Part shown: positions 38,091 through 49,077 of the stretch, one piece after another | Layout of the letters: every line of letters starts with the position of its first letter | Position numbering within the stretch: position 1 is the first letter of the stretch | Assembly (NCBI GenBank): GCA_026545765.1 | Contig: CM048842.1 | Location: 72,405,871-72,469,870 of the forward strand | Source: Plantago major | Lineage: Eukaryota > Streptophyta > Magnoliopsida > Lamiales > Plantaginaceae | DNA length: 64,000 nucleotides | Reading direction: 5' to 3' | Notes under the pieces: generated by a model | Database searches by the model: none | The model's input: the letters and a program-made list of their open reading frames with translations, nothing else | What the model was told of the DNA's origin: nothing | Program-made: the position numbers and the translations under genes

Positions 38091-40665
38091 ATGGGGAAGA
38101 GTGAGATAATAGTGAAAGCAGAGAAGTTGGTTCAATCCGCCATGAAAGGAAACGATGCTTCTCACGATGCTGCCCACGCTTTCAGAGTCAGGAGCCTTGC
38201 TCTCTCTCTTGCCACTGAAGAAGATGGCCTCTCCAATTCGCCTGATTCAATGCTCACTGTAACTTTTTTCCCCCTTTCCTGCTAACCCTAACATATTTCG
38301 GAAACACTCTTTTTCCTGCTAATGTATTTTGTCTTTGTTAACTTTGCAGGTTGAGTTAGCAGCACTCCTTCACGACATAGGTACCATCAACATCTTACTA
38401 CAACTATTACTAAATTTTATTAAGAGGACTTATTGATAAAATTACGTTACCTTCTGTTTAGCTGAATTGTTAGTCGAATTTCTGGTCAGATATAAATATG
38501 CCTATAAGATTCATATATTTTTCTACTTCTGTTGGCAACACATTAGTGAATTTAGCAGCATTTACACTGCCATATTTGATCGTGGTTGTATAATTTATTC
38601 GGATGCTATATCGAGCATGGTTTCATCAGTTACAGAAGAATCAGTTGTCTTCCATATTGATATGCTTTACATCTTTTTTATCTTCCTTGATGTTGCCATA
38701 TTGAGCAATGTGTAACACAAGTATTTTTTTCTTGATGTCGTATTATTTGTCTTTCACATACTGATGGAGCGCTTAATTGCATTACAAATTGCAGGGGACT
38801 ACAAATATATGAGGTTGGTGTTCTTACTTGTTTACCAGCACTTTTACATCTTTCCACACTTTTATCCTGAAACCAATAGTTTTTCTCCGCAATTGTCGAT
38901 TTACCAACCCAGATTGTTTATAAACATATGCGGTGTTTCCAACTTGTTAGATGGTACATCAATCATAGAGATTGTTAGTAACTTTTCACATTTATGCCCT
39001 GTTGGTCTTATTTATTGTTTTACCCTCATCTTTTTCTTCGTTGGCATGTAGAGATCCATCTGAAGCAAAGATTGTCGAGGACTTTCTCACCAAGGAAGGA
39101 GTAGACACTTGTATTAAATCAAAGATATTGAGCATCATAAAGGGAATGGGTGAGCCTTCTTGAGCACTTGTTTGTTACATATATAGAGCTTTGTATCTAG
39201 TTCATGAAATTTGGAGCATTGTTCCACTCTATGGTTAGTAATATGAAATCTGAATGTCTATAACCTATATCCTTTATAGAAATTGGTTTGGATTTTTGTA
39301 AGCATGTAATTGGCATTAAGTTTCTATAAAAGCCATCACCTCTTGATTTTTTACAATTCTCTTTTTTCTTTACGGTTAATTTCTTCTGTGTAATTTTGAA
39401 TACTGGTATGTAAATGGTAGGAATTGTTCCTTTAGTTATTGCATGTTAATAATTGTGCTCAAACATAAGGCTATAAGTTCTGTCTCTCCCGTGCATGGTG
39501 AGCAGACCAAACTTGGCAATTCAATTTACTAGAATGTTTCAGAATTTATCCAGAAAGAAACTGTATAGAGTTTCTCGTCTTCATATCTGGAGTTAAGAAG
39601 GCATCCCTCCCCCCTTTTTTCTTACTACGGAACGTGTTTCCCTTATATCATCTAATTAGGTTGCGGCTATCTATTGCTGCTCAAATTTTTATGTGCTTTT
39701 CCGGGATAGTACAGCCTTTACCGTAGTTTTCTTACAACTGGTGGTCCAAATTTTCCAGGTTTCAAAGAAGAGGTTACAGGACAAGCAGTGAGTAGCAATT
39801 GTCCAGAATTTGGGGTGGTGCAAGATGCTGATCGGCTTGATGCAATTGGTGCTATTGGTAATGCATAGTTCCAGTCTTAATAAGTTACTGAGTTCTTTTT
39901 TTTTTAAATCTGATTTTCTTCAATTTAGAGTCAACTATTTGGTTCAAATAGATCGTTGGAGTATGATCCGCTGTATACGTATTATCAAATGTATTCTATG
40001 TGCAGGGATTGCCCGTTGCTTTACCTTTGGTGGCAGCAGGAACAGTGTGCTCCATGATCCCAACATAAAACCTCGACCAGATTTGTCCAAGGGGAAGTAT
40101 ATGAATAAAGATGAGCAGACAACCATAAATCATTTTCATGAGAAGCTTCTGAAGTTGAAGGAATTAATGAAAACTAAGGTCTCCCATCATTCTTCTAGTC
40201 AAACTTAAAGCATATCCATCCGTATTGTTATACTCTCTCCGTCCCGATCACAACTTTCCCCTTTTTTGTTCCAATCTTAACTTCCCATACCTTAAATGGA
40301 AAATATATTTCTTACTTTGTTCACTCCCTCTCCCACTTTATTCACTCTCTTTCATACTTTTGTTCATTCCACCTTACATTTTCTAAATTTAATTATCTAT
40401 ATAGTTCAGTCTTAAAACTCGTGCTCAGCTCAATGAGAAGTTGAATATGGGATGGAGGGAGTATAACATAGCATCATGGAACCATATGCATGAATCGAAT
40501 ATTGTATTACAGCATATCTTGGACAAGATGTACTTTTGATGTTGGAGAATGAATGTTATCATTGCTATAAAACTTCAGGCTGGTCAAAGAAGAGCAGAAA
40601 AAAGGCACAAATTTATGGAGGAATTCTTGGAAGAGTTTTATAAAGAATGGGATGGAAAGGCTTGA
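38091..40665 (+). CDS. HD-domain metal-dependent phosphohydrolase
   Basis: Seven exons (38091-38258, 38350-38380, 38795-38813, 39052-39149, 39759-39857, 40006-40178, 40579-40665) join in phase to 224 residues. The third exon is only 19 nt. Metal-binding residues of the HD superfamily are visible: H25/H29 in ASHDAAH, H64-D65 in LLHDIGD, and D128/D130 in VVQDADRLDAIGAIG. The tail is a charged helix (KLLKLKELMKTKAGQRRAEK). The pattern fits the YpgQ/YedJ-like group, which has one soluble plant member in most species; from memory the Arabidopsis counterpart is At1g17330. The likely activity is hydrolysis of a phosphate ester such as a nucleotide, but the substrate is unknown. Intron 6 contains a Stowaway MITE. 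If that intron stays in, translation ends at 40208 with a different tail. Confidence 0.93.
40233..40461. mobile_element. Stowaway-like MITE inside intron 6 of the HD gene
   Basis: CTCTCTCCGTCCCGATCACA at the left and ATGGGATGGAGGGAG at the right, with TA duplications (40231-40232, 40462-40463). 229 bp of the 400-bp intron is this element. Confidence 0.85.
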
Positions 40666-41191
40666 AAGAAGGTAATTTTCATACTGTCTGTTTATGCTGT
40701 TTGATCCATCTTTTGTTGGCTTCAACGATTATTATATGAAATGCTTCAGGACGCAGGGAGAAATGGAAAAACGAAAGGCAACTTTTCTTATGCATCAAGT
40801 TTAGAAGTGGTATTTTCCTTCTCAATTCCTTTTCCCATTTTTCTAACTCTTTTTTTTCTTTTTCATTTATATAATTTCATTATGAATGATAAGTAGTAGA
40901 GTATGCATACATGGTCCAGAATTACTGTCGAAACAATTGACTTAAATGCCTTCTGCACAATGGTTATAGTCTTATAGATTTGTTCTATTAGAATTTCTAG
41001 TTCCTTGCATAAAACTGGGAGTGTAGCCTATTGGATGAGAACATTAATTTCATGATAAATATTGTGTATAAAATTTTTCATACTATGAAACGGTGGAAGT
41101 CCTCCTGTTGAATTACCACCTTCGAATCAGATGTTCATTTTTATTTTGTTTCATTTCACCGTATAAAAGGAATTTCTTCTGGAGCAATGAA
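40666..41191. other. convergent 3' flanks of the HD gene and GT61 pseudogene
   Basis: The two transcription units end towards each other here. An AT-rich stretch holds both presumed polyadenylation regions. Nothing else recognised. Confidence 0.45.
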
Positions 41192-43033
41192 CTACATCTC
41201 AAGTAGCTCCTTGGCTTTCAGAAGTGTTTCTCTGAACTTACTCAAATCAAGGTTTGCATCTTGGTTATCCATGTATATAGACTTAAAACCTTGATATCCT
41301 CTGTCCATAATTGCTCCAGGATCTGTAAAGGCTTCACTGTCAAGTGGGTACTTCCCGAACAGTGAGCTTTCGTTTAAATTCACATTGTATCCTATGTACC
41401 TCAAATTCAAATCTTTTGGTGGCAAGTCAAAATAATGAGGTAAGATCTCCAGTCCAAAGAGCACAATTTGTATCACAACCTCACCTTTTGGAAGAAAAAG
41501 CATGTTGGTAAGTCCAGCGCCAACTACTCCTACCATCACTTTGTGAGAATTCAGCAATTGCGCATTCGAATATATATTATGACCCATTTCTTTCACTGCC
41601 ACATCAAATCCCACACTTTTAGCTACATCAACCACTTCGCCTTCATTGGTTATATGTCGAGTATCCTGCCTTGAAATGATAAGCATCCTAGGTAGCCTAA
41701 TACCGCGGAAATCATCAATGGATTCTCTCTCAAGAGAGTAAGTGCTTCTGAGGAACTGAGCAAAGTCCAACATGTAATAATGTGGTGGTGATGGATGATG
41801 TGTACTCATGTCCTTGTCCACTTTGAGACCGATAATCACCTTAGTGAAGCATAGCACTTCATTCTGAGTGTCGATATCCATGACAATATAGTTGGAGAGG
41901 TTGTCCAGGATTGTCTTGTGTTTGAGAATCCACCAATCTACTATGTTAGTTACAAGAAAGATGACTGTTCCGTTGAATTGTCCTGCAGTCATGTAGAGCG
42001 GAAGAAGAATGTCATTGAAGTCATGGAAATTGTTTCCCCTGTAGCCTCCAGTGGAGAAAACAATTGCCGGACTAGTCAGATTTTGCGTACAACTGGGCAT
42101 TAATGTCACATTTGCTCCTTGGATGATTTCCCATGTCCTGACGGTTCCCATTGCCACATCATCCGCCTCCTAGAATATGGTTTTAGGAAGATTGAAGTGA
42201 CGTTTTCGCCTTGTGACAACATGTGAATGGTGGCTGAGCTGCTGTTTACTCTTGAAAATTGACCGATTCTCACGTTTCACTCTCTCACCAGAAGACTGGG
42301 TCCCACTGTTACAATGAGAGGGTGAGACCACGAGGGGTAAGACTGGGGTCTAACGAACCTTTACTCTTATATCCCCCATCATTTCGTACACATCTGACCT
42401 TGCAGTGCTGAAATAATTATAACGTGGTTGCAGGTTTCCAAAGCTAGAATCTATAATGAGAACATATTTATTCTTGGTCATGAACAATAATATTGTCAAA
42501 TCACATATAAACATGCCGATTTTAATGTATGTTACGAATCTCACACGGTGGCAATTCTTTGCCCATGACATCTGCACTCGGAGGCAATATTTGGGGGATC
42601 GTGGCGTTTGACAACTCCAAATTCCCTGCAAAATGGTGTTTTTAATTTCTAATAAGAAAAAATGTAAATGACCCCCAACATGAAAATCTGGTAACTTGTG
42701 ACGTATTGGGTTAGTTTTGTCATCTGATGCTTGTTCAATTCTAATTAAGGCATTTCATTTATAATGATAAAGCCACAACGTTTTTGTCCCCATTTCTACA
42801 AGATTAAAAAGTGTGAATATAGGTAGTTAGTAAAGGCGACAATACTGGTAAATATCGTGAAAAAGAGCTGTTCTTACAAGAAATTAGTAGAGGCGCGGGA
42901 TTATACTTGTGAAGAGCGTAGAAGGTGGTAAATAAGAGAGTGATGCAACCAAGAAATGCTCCCCTTAGCAGTTCTCTAATCCTCAGTGCAGACAGAGAAA
43001 CTCTCCTGAGAGTCCGGAAAGTTCTGAGAGTCC
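41192..43033 (-). pseudogene. GT61 glycosyltransferase, probable pseudogene
   Basis: On the minus strand four blocks follow the GT61 order. Block A (about 43033-42878) encodes a type II membrane anchor (LLRGAFLGCITLLFTTFYAL) but has no in-frame ATG. Block B is 42625-42545 (NLELSNATIPQILPPSAD). Block C is 42407-42359 (ARSDVYEMMGDIRVK, where the family has Cys for Tyr). Block D runs from about 42241 to 41192 (SSATIHMLSQGENVTS, KPYSRR, then AMGTVRTWEI and the catalytic domain FSTGGYRGNNFHDFND to the stop). Between KPYSRR and ADDVAMG one base seems lost (about 42168), shifting the frame. The conserved HGAGLTN reads VGAGLTN. Blocks B and C do not join in phase. GT61 enzymes add xylose or arabinose to xylan or N-glycans in the Golgi. 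The intact 321-residue last frame shows the decay is recent. Confidence 0.82.
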
Positions 43034-44136
43034 TACATAAAAAGATTCAGCCGCACAATTAGTATACAACAATAGTCAATTTACAAATACACAAAAATTA
43101 ACAATTTACACACAAATTCGCACAATTAGTATACAATATTGTAGGATTCTCACAAAAACTTGGACTTTTGCAAGTTTTTGTAGTGCAGATATGGGTCCTC
43201 TTTTGTATTTTGCGACACTTGCCAATTTAAATTCCATGCGGATCCTACTAATTCAAAACAACTCCTTTTATTTTCTTTAATTTTGGATGGAACTTTTAAT
43301 CACAGTTAATGAATTTATTTTGTTATCATCGTTGCCGTCAATATATATACTCGGTACCTGCAGGTCGATAGGTACATGGTTTAATACTAATGGCGACAGT
43401 TTTCTTTCTTTTTACGAGAAAAGGACGTTGCTTAGGCTGAAGAGGCCGGATCTTTTTGTGGTTGAATTGTTACTCTACTATACTTTCCAGATGTTAATAT
43501 TGAGTAGTAATCACATCAATTATTAATAAGAATTGATATAGAAAGATTCGTTTATTTAACTGCATTTCAAAAATGTAAAAATGTGACGCAAAAGCCTGTC
43601 AATAATACATTTTTACTCTGTCGTTAACAAAAATTGCCTAGTATATATCAATTTCGATTATTAATGCTTACAAGAAAATATTTTTAACATAAAATTCTAG
43701 CTAGAAATAAATTCGTTATAATAATATTTCCTGACAATATAACTGACTATATGAAGTTTGTACTGTAAAAGGATATTCATCACATATTTACCAGTAATAT
43801 AATACTCCTCTGTACCAAACTAAATTAAAATTAAATAATTTAAAAATGTAAGGTCGAATAAATAAAAGTATGACGAATAGTGAATAAAGTATAAAGTAAA
43901 ATTTTGATGCAATTTCTTAGAACATTATTTCCGCACATTCTAGTTAGATTTAATTGTTGATTGTATGATACGTTGATGCAACGTACATTTAAACGGTTAA
44001 CCTTTCAAGTACTATTTCCAACTAGTTTTTACTTTGTGTGGTGCTGACTGATGTGTATATATAAAATGAACATTGAGTAACCTTTAATTTCGACTACAAA
44101 CAATATAACATTATAATTTAAAATTAATTTATACTA
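43034..44136. other. intergenic with one small MITE
   Basis: Apart from the GAATTGATATAG-family element at 43530-43654 I see no gene or repeat with clear ends. Confidence 0.4.
43530..43654. mobile_element. MITE-like inverted repeat (GAATTGATATAG family)
   Basis: GAATTGATATAGAAAGATTC at the left and TAGTATATATCAATTTC at the right, with an inner GTTAACAAAAATTGCC, resemble the element at 32475-32593 in ends, length and inner motif. Non-coding. Confidence 0.5.
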
Positions 44137-44358
44137 CTCCCTCAATTTCAGAAAAATTGTTACATTTTACTATTCTGCTATTAATCGTTTCTGTTGATTA
44201 ATTTATTTTAACGATATTAATAAATAAATTATTAAAATTATATAATGAAAATTTAGTAATTAAAATTTTATTATATAATTTTATTAAATTATTTATTATT
44301 ATCGTTTATGAGTAATTTGTGATCAAACTCGAAAATAATTTTTCTGAAATGGAGGGAG
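44137..44358. mobile_element. Stowaway-like MITE (CTCCCTCAATTTC subfamily)
   Basis: CTCCCTCAATTTCAGAAAAA and TTTCTGAAATGGAGGGAG flanked by TA (44135-44136, 44359-44360). The core (ACGATATTAATAAATAAATT, then ATAATGAAAATTTAGTAATT) is shared with 48618-48862 and 61195-61420. The interior is also self-complementary around AATTTAATTA-type arms. Confidence 0.9.
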
Positions 44359-44984
44359 TAGTATTTAAAAACCCATAACGTGAGAGTTGTCGTTATTGGA
44401 GTACTTGCATCAGAGGGAGAGCGATGTAGAATTGTAGATGTATGTTTAATGTTTGTTGGGATAAACCAAACGATACGTACGTTGCTTTGCGCTACGAATC
44501 ACTGACATATTTCAGTCCCATCACATGACCCAAACCTCACTTGTCTTTCATTTTCACGATTTCACCACACATCAGCAAGTAATACAAATTTAATCAGCTA
44601 CTACCCTACTACTACATTGCTGCTTTTCCTCTCACTCACCTACTACTCCGTTCTCACCATATGCCGTTGTTTGGCGCACCCATTTATAATCTCAAATTCG
44701 TGAATAATAATAATAAATCAATTAAATTAAAGTTTTAGATTTTTGTGTGTACGTGTTGTCCATTGTAATATTCATTGGATTTAGTGGTATATTCGATTCG
44801 AATATGTTTTGTAAGATTGTGAATTGAACTGAAAATCAAAGTCCAAGACAATAATATCTCAATTGCATTTAAAAAATTCAATTTGAAATTCAATGTGTTT
44901 GATAAATTAATTCGTTGATATTCTAACAGACTTTATAATAAGCTGCTACTTGAACAAACTTATTAAATCACCTAACTTATAATC
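44359..44984. other. intergenic, nothing recognised
   Basis: AT-rich DNA between two transposons. No feature seen. Confidence 0.4.
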
Positions 44985-45707
44985 GGTTTCTTTGATGCTA
45001 GTGGGTTCCCCACTAGTCCACATTCTCCAAAATTTAACAAGTGTCAACTCTTTTAATTCTTTTTTATTTTCTTATTTTTCCAATATTTTATCCTTAACCA
45101 TAGTTAGAGTCTAGCCATGTTTTTAAAATTAATTTATCTTAAAATTTTGGAAGAAATATCATACCCCGTCACGAAATTTCAGTTCCAAATTGAATTTTCA
45201 AAATCAAAATCCGTCAACCTAGAATTTTATTTTGAGGATGAAAGCCCCATTGTTCCAAAAAGTTGAACCATTTTCTGTTAAGTATGAAGAAGATTTTTGA
45301 ATGGCATCAACATCAAGCAGACATCAGGAGTCAATTTATCTTACTCATTCATTTTCAATCTGGTGCATACATGTTTAAATTTTTAATTGAAGATGTAAGA
45401 TCTGAGTCAAGTTAGATACGATTTTCTCCCTTTTACTTATCATTTTTTTTGCAATTATATATGTAAATTATTTTCTTATATGAAAATACGTGTTAAACTG
45501 AAATTTTGAAATTATGTGACAGGATCTGATGTTTCTTCCAAAATTTTCAGATAAATTAATTTAAAAATATGGCTAGACTCTAACTATGGTTAAGGTTAAA
45601 ATGTTGGAAAAACAAGAAAATAAAAAAGAGAATTAGATGAGTTGATACTTGTCAAATTTTAGAGAAGGTGACTAGCTAGCGGGGAACTCACTAGCATCAA
45701 AGAAACC
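44985..45707. mobile_element. long-TIR DNA transposon, non-autonomous
   Basis: About 205-bp terminal inverted repeats: 44985-45190 (GGTTTCTTTGATGCTAGTGG..., CTTAACCATAGTTAGAGTCT..., AATTTTGGAAGAAA) mirrored by 45500-45707. The arms are about 85 percent alike by eye. Flanking 9-mers CTTATAATC and CTTACAAAT agree at 6 of 9 positions, so a Mutator-like (9-bp duplication) origin is plausible but not shown. The 310-bp centre has no coding region. Confidence 0.7.
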
Positions 45708-46696
45708 CTTACAAATTATCAGATAGACGTTCACGCGACATAGTTATTTCAAAAATAAATTAACCTAGCTATAATCTTTACTGCAACTGGTAAGGTTTGA
45801 AGTAAGATATACCCATTCTGTATTAGACTATGAGACATATTACAACGAACGTATTTGATTAGACTATGAGACATTACTCATTACTTTAGAGTTTTGCGTC
45901 CGATTGCGTGCGATAGATTCTTTGACCGTAATAAGTAATAACATCTCAACAAACTTGTATGGTGTGATTAATTTGCACTTTGTGGGAAACAATTTGGTGT
46001 AACACTTGATACTTCAAGTCCAACTGTCCAAGTAGGGCTGCTGCAAAGAACTCGGCTCGTTAAAGGAAATCTAGTTCGAAATTTGAATTTAGATTAAAAG
46101 TAGTTTAAAAACTAACAAAGCTCATATAATTCGACTTGAAAACTCGAAACCTTCTCAAACTTGAACGTTGTAATTCTCGAATTTGAGCATCAAACACTGA
46201 CAAGTGACAAATGCTACATAATGTCATTCAAGAAATATAAATAACATTAATGTATCACAAAGAATATTAATATGAAATTCATCAAACATACGAGTACTCT
46301 CACGCCAACATATTAATAAGCATAATATTGTGCAGGTTCTTTATATACTCCAAGTAACTCAACAAAAGTCCATTATTTACATCCAACAAAATCCATCTCC
46401 AGCTTTTATTCTACAATCTCGAGTTCTCTTCTTCACTTAACAACAAAACTGATCCTCGTATCTTCAAGTTTTTTTTTTTTTTTTTGGATCTTTGGAGTGT
46501 ATATTGAAACAAAGAGCAAATCAGTGGGTTTGGAGGAGGGAAAGAAAACTAAAATTAACTATCCTGAATGCGTGGACTAGGAGCAGCAGCAAGGTGGGAT
46601 GACTTGACAGTGGCGGAGGGAGAGGACAAGTGTGGTTGTCCGGATTAAGACTAACTCCATTAGATGTAATTTTATTTTTGGAAGACCTGCTGAACA
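45708..46696. other. intergenic, nothing firmly recognised
   Basis: No gene. A hAT-type phrase (CAGTGGCGGAGGGAG) at about 46610-46624 and a T16 tract near 46471 hint at old insertions without definable limits. Confidence 0.4.
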
Positions 46697-46704
46697 GTTG
46701 CGAC

Positions 46705-47435
46705 TAGAGGTGCTAATACGACAGGTCCGCCCGGCCCAGCCCGTACAAAAGCTTGGCCCGGACCTGACCGAAAAAACCCGTGGCCCGGACCGCTTAAGCC
46801 CGTCCCGAATAGCCCGACATATTTAGTAAGCATATTAGTTAGTATTTGACTTGAATCATAATGTATTAGTTTAAGACACAATTAAAAAGCTTCGCCTTTT
46901 ACTAATTAGGGGGCACTGACTAAACCACTACATATTTTGTTCATGTTAGATCAAAGAATTCTTTTAATTTGACAAGTATGACATTCATTAAAAGTTGTAC
47001 ACTTAGTTTAATAAGTAATTCTACATAAGTTTTAGATATAAAATGCTAATAGAGTTCATGTCATGGCCTAATAAGACTCTTCGACATTGTAAGAAGTAAA
47101 CGATAGCAACATACCGTTGAAACAAGGGAGAAGTACGAAAAAATATTTACAATTTATTTGAGGGATGTTCGCCTTCACATATTCCACCCAAACATAACAA
47201 TTTTTAGTGAGTGTTAGATGGGTAAGAATGAATCACACTCAAACTAAAAGTTCTAAAATTTTAGTTTTTTTTCAAGCCCGGACTGGCCCGTTATAGGCCC
47301 GGCCCGGCCCGGCCTGTATTTTAATGGGGCTAGGGGCTTGGCCGGGCCTAAATATTTCTCTAAAAGCCCGGCCCGGACAGCTAATTTTCTGGGCTTTCAT
47401 GGCCCGGCCCAAGCCCGGCCCGGTTGACACCTCTA
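46705..47435. mobile_element. hAT non-autonomous element, GGCCCGG-rich
   Basis: The ends TAGAGGTGCTAA and TTGACACCTCTA form the terminal inverted repeat. A perfect 8-bp duplication GTTGCGAC flanks the 731-bp element (46697-46704, 47436-47443), the hAT size. Both subterminal regions are strikingly rich in GCCCGGCCCGG motifs, while the centre (46830-47260) is AT-rich. No transposase is present. Frames in the GC-rich part are not genes. Confidence 0.93.
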
Positions 47436-47443
47436 GTTGCGAC

Positions 47444-48380
47444 TAAGAATACTACAAGTTGCTGAAGACTGGCTTTATAAGGCTGCTAATTAAGAAGAGG
47501 ACTTTTTCTCGGCAAGTGATGTCTCAGTGACACATTTGGCTAGGTGAAAATATACTATGACAGAGTAGATTAACTAAGTCACTAACTGAATATACTGCCC
47601 ACTGAATTATACAATTGCTTAAAAGAATAGCAGTACTTTTTGCTAGAAAACAAAGAAGTACAAACTGAAAAAAAGCAAGACTGCTGGGAAATAAGACAAA
47701 AGTCTTTGTATCTCTAATAGTACAATTTAGCTTGAGTTTTCAAAATGTTATCAAACGGATACATTCTCATACAAAACTATTTTGCACTATAACGAGAACA
47801 CTTAGGGCTTCAGAAACTACGGAACAGGCACACAGAACTCACACTAGCTATTGCAGTAAAAAAAAACTCTCAGGTTTTCTAAGTTCCTAACAAGACTTAA
47901 ACTTTTCAAACTACTTGTGAAGAAGTAAAACCTGCTTAAGGTTGTGACTTGTAAGTGTTCTTTCTTCTAAACAAGAACATGTCTTATTCTCCAGAAACAA
48001 AACGTCAAATCTTTGAAACACAAGATCTTTGGCTGAGAATCTTGATCGGTGAAACTAAATGAAACATTGTTATTAGTAAGTGATTACTTTCTTGTCATAA
48101 CCACACTCAAACAAATCAAATAGGCGTGTTAAGGAATAAGGAAGGAACTATTTAACTTGGGAAGTTAAGCAAAAAATCCCTTGGAGGAGCAGGAGTACTT
48201 GAATTGAAAAATCAAATAAAAAACTCAAAGTTATTAAGTTGGAAATTTAAGGTATAAATAGATTTAACTAATGGTATGATTTTGTAATGAAATTTAGCTA
48301 ATGACCCTATGGTAATTTTTTGGTATATTTTGTTTATTATTATTTATTTTAATTTTTCATTCGTGAATACATAAATACTA
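47444..48380. other. intergenic, nothing recognised
   Basis: No coding region or bounded repeat visible. Confidence 0.4.
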
Positions 48381-48381
48381 T

Positions 48382-48611
48382 TTTCTACGTCCCGTCCCAT
48401 GTTATTCACTTTGACTTTTTCAATATTGTTTCAACTTCGATTAATCTTAATCAGAATGTAAAATGTTCAATTAAATCATTATGAAACTTTAGTCCTTAAA
48501 GTATCATAATATAATTTAATCAACATTTTACGCTTACTGCTTAAGATTTATTCGTAATCAAAGTGAAAATTGATCGAAAAAGTTAAAATGGTAATAATTA
48601 TGGGACGAAGT
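48382..48611. mobile_element. degenerate Stowaway-like element
   Basis: The left phrase TACGTCCCGTCCCATGTTAT and the right phrase AATTATGGGACGAAGTA are diverged Stowaway ends with recognisable GTCCCAT/ATGGGAC pairing. It abuts the next element at 48618. Confidence 0.55.
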
Positions 48612-48617
48612 AATATA

Positions 48618-48862
48618 TCTCAATTTCGTAAAAGTGTTATATTTTACTATTTCATATTAATCAGATTCAAGATTGATTATTAATTACTTTTAAACGATAT
48701 TAATAAATAAATTATTAAAATTATATAATGAAAATCTAGTAATTAAATTTTTATTATATAATTTTATTAAATTATTTACTATTATCGTTTATGAAGAATT
48801 ATGATTAAATTCAAGATGCTTATCGATCAAAGCTCAAATGTAATAGCTCCGAAATGGAGAGA
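48618..48862. mobile_element. degenerate Stowaway (CTCCCTCAATTTC subfamily)
   Basis: The core AACGATATTAATAAATAAAT and ATAATGAAAATCTAGTAATT match the copies at 44137 and 61195. The ends have decayed to TCTCAATTTCG and CGAAATGGAGAGA. Confidence 0.75.
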
Positions 48863-49077
48863 TCAATTTATCCGCGACTCAAGTGAGTATCTTTCTCTCC
48901 CTAGATTTTATTGAAAATTGATTGAAGTCTCTCTCTATCATCATCATAGTGTATGTGTATATATATATATATATCTTCTTCTGTTCGTTTTCCTCTTGTC
49001 AATTTATAATCTTAATTTAATTTAGCACTAGGAGAAGTAGCATTCCTTGATTTGGCTATTCACTGGCTCTACCAACC

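Noticed and set aside
42170-42358. Single intron joining DIRVK directly to EADDVAMG in the GT61 gene
   Set aside because: It would remove a block (SSATIHMLSQGENVTS to KPYSRR) that matches the family in another frame. A shorter intron plus a one-base loss explains the sequence better.
46632-46881. Frames in the GC-rich DNA around 46.7 kb
   Set aside because: They fall in or across the ends of the hAT element and reflect its GGCCCGG repeats.
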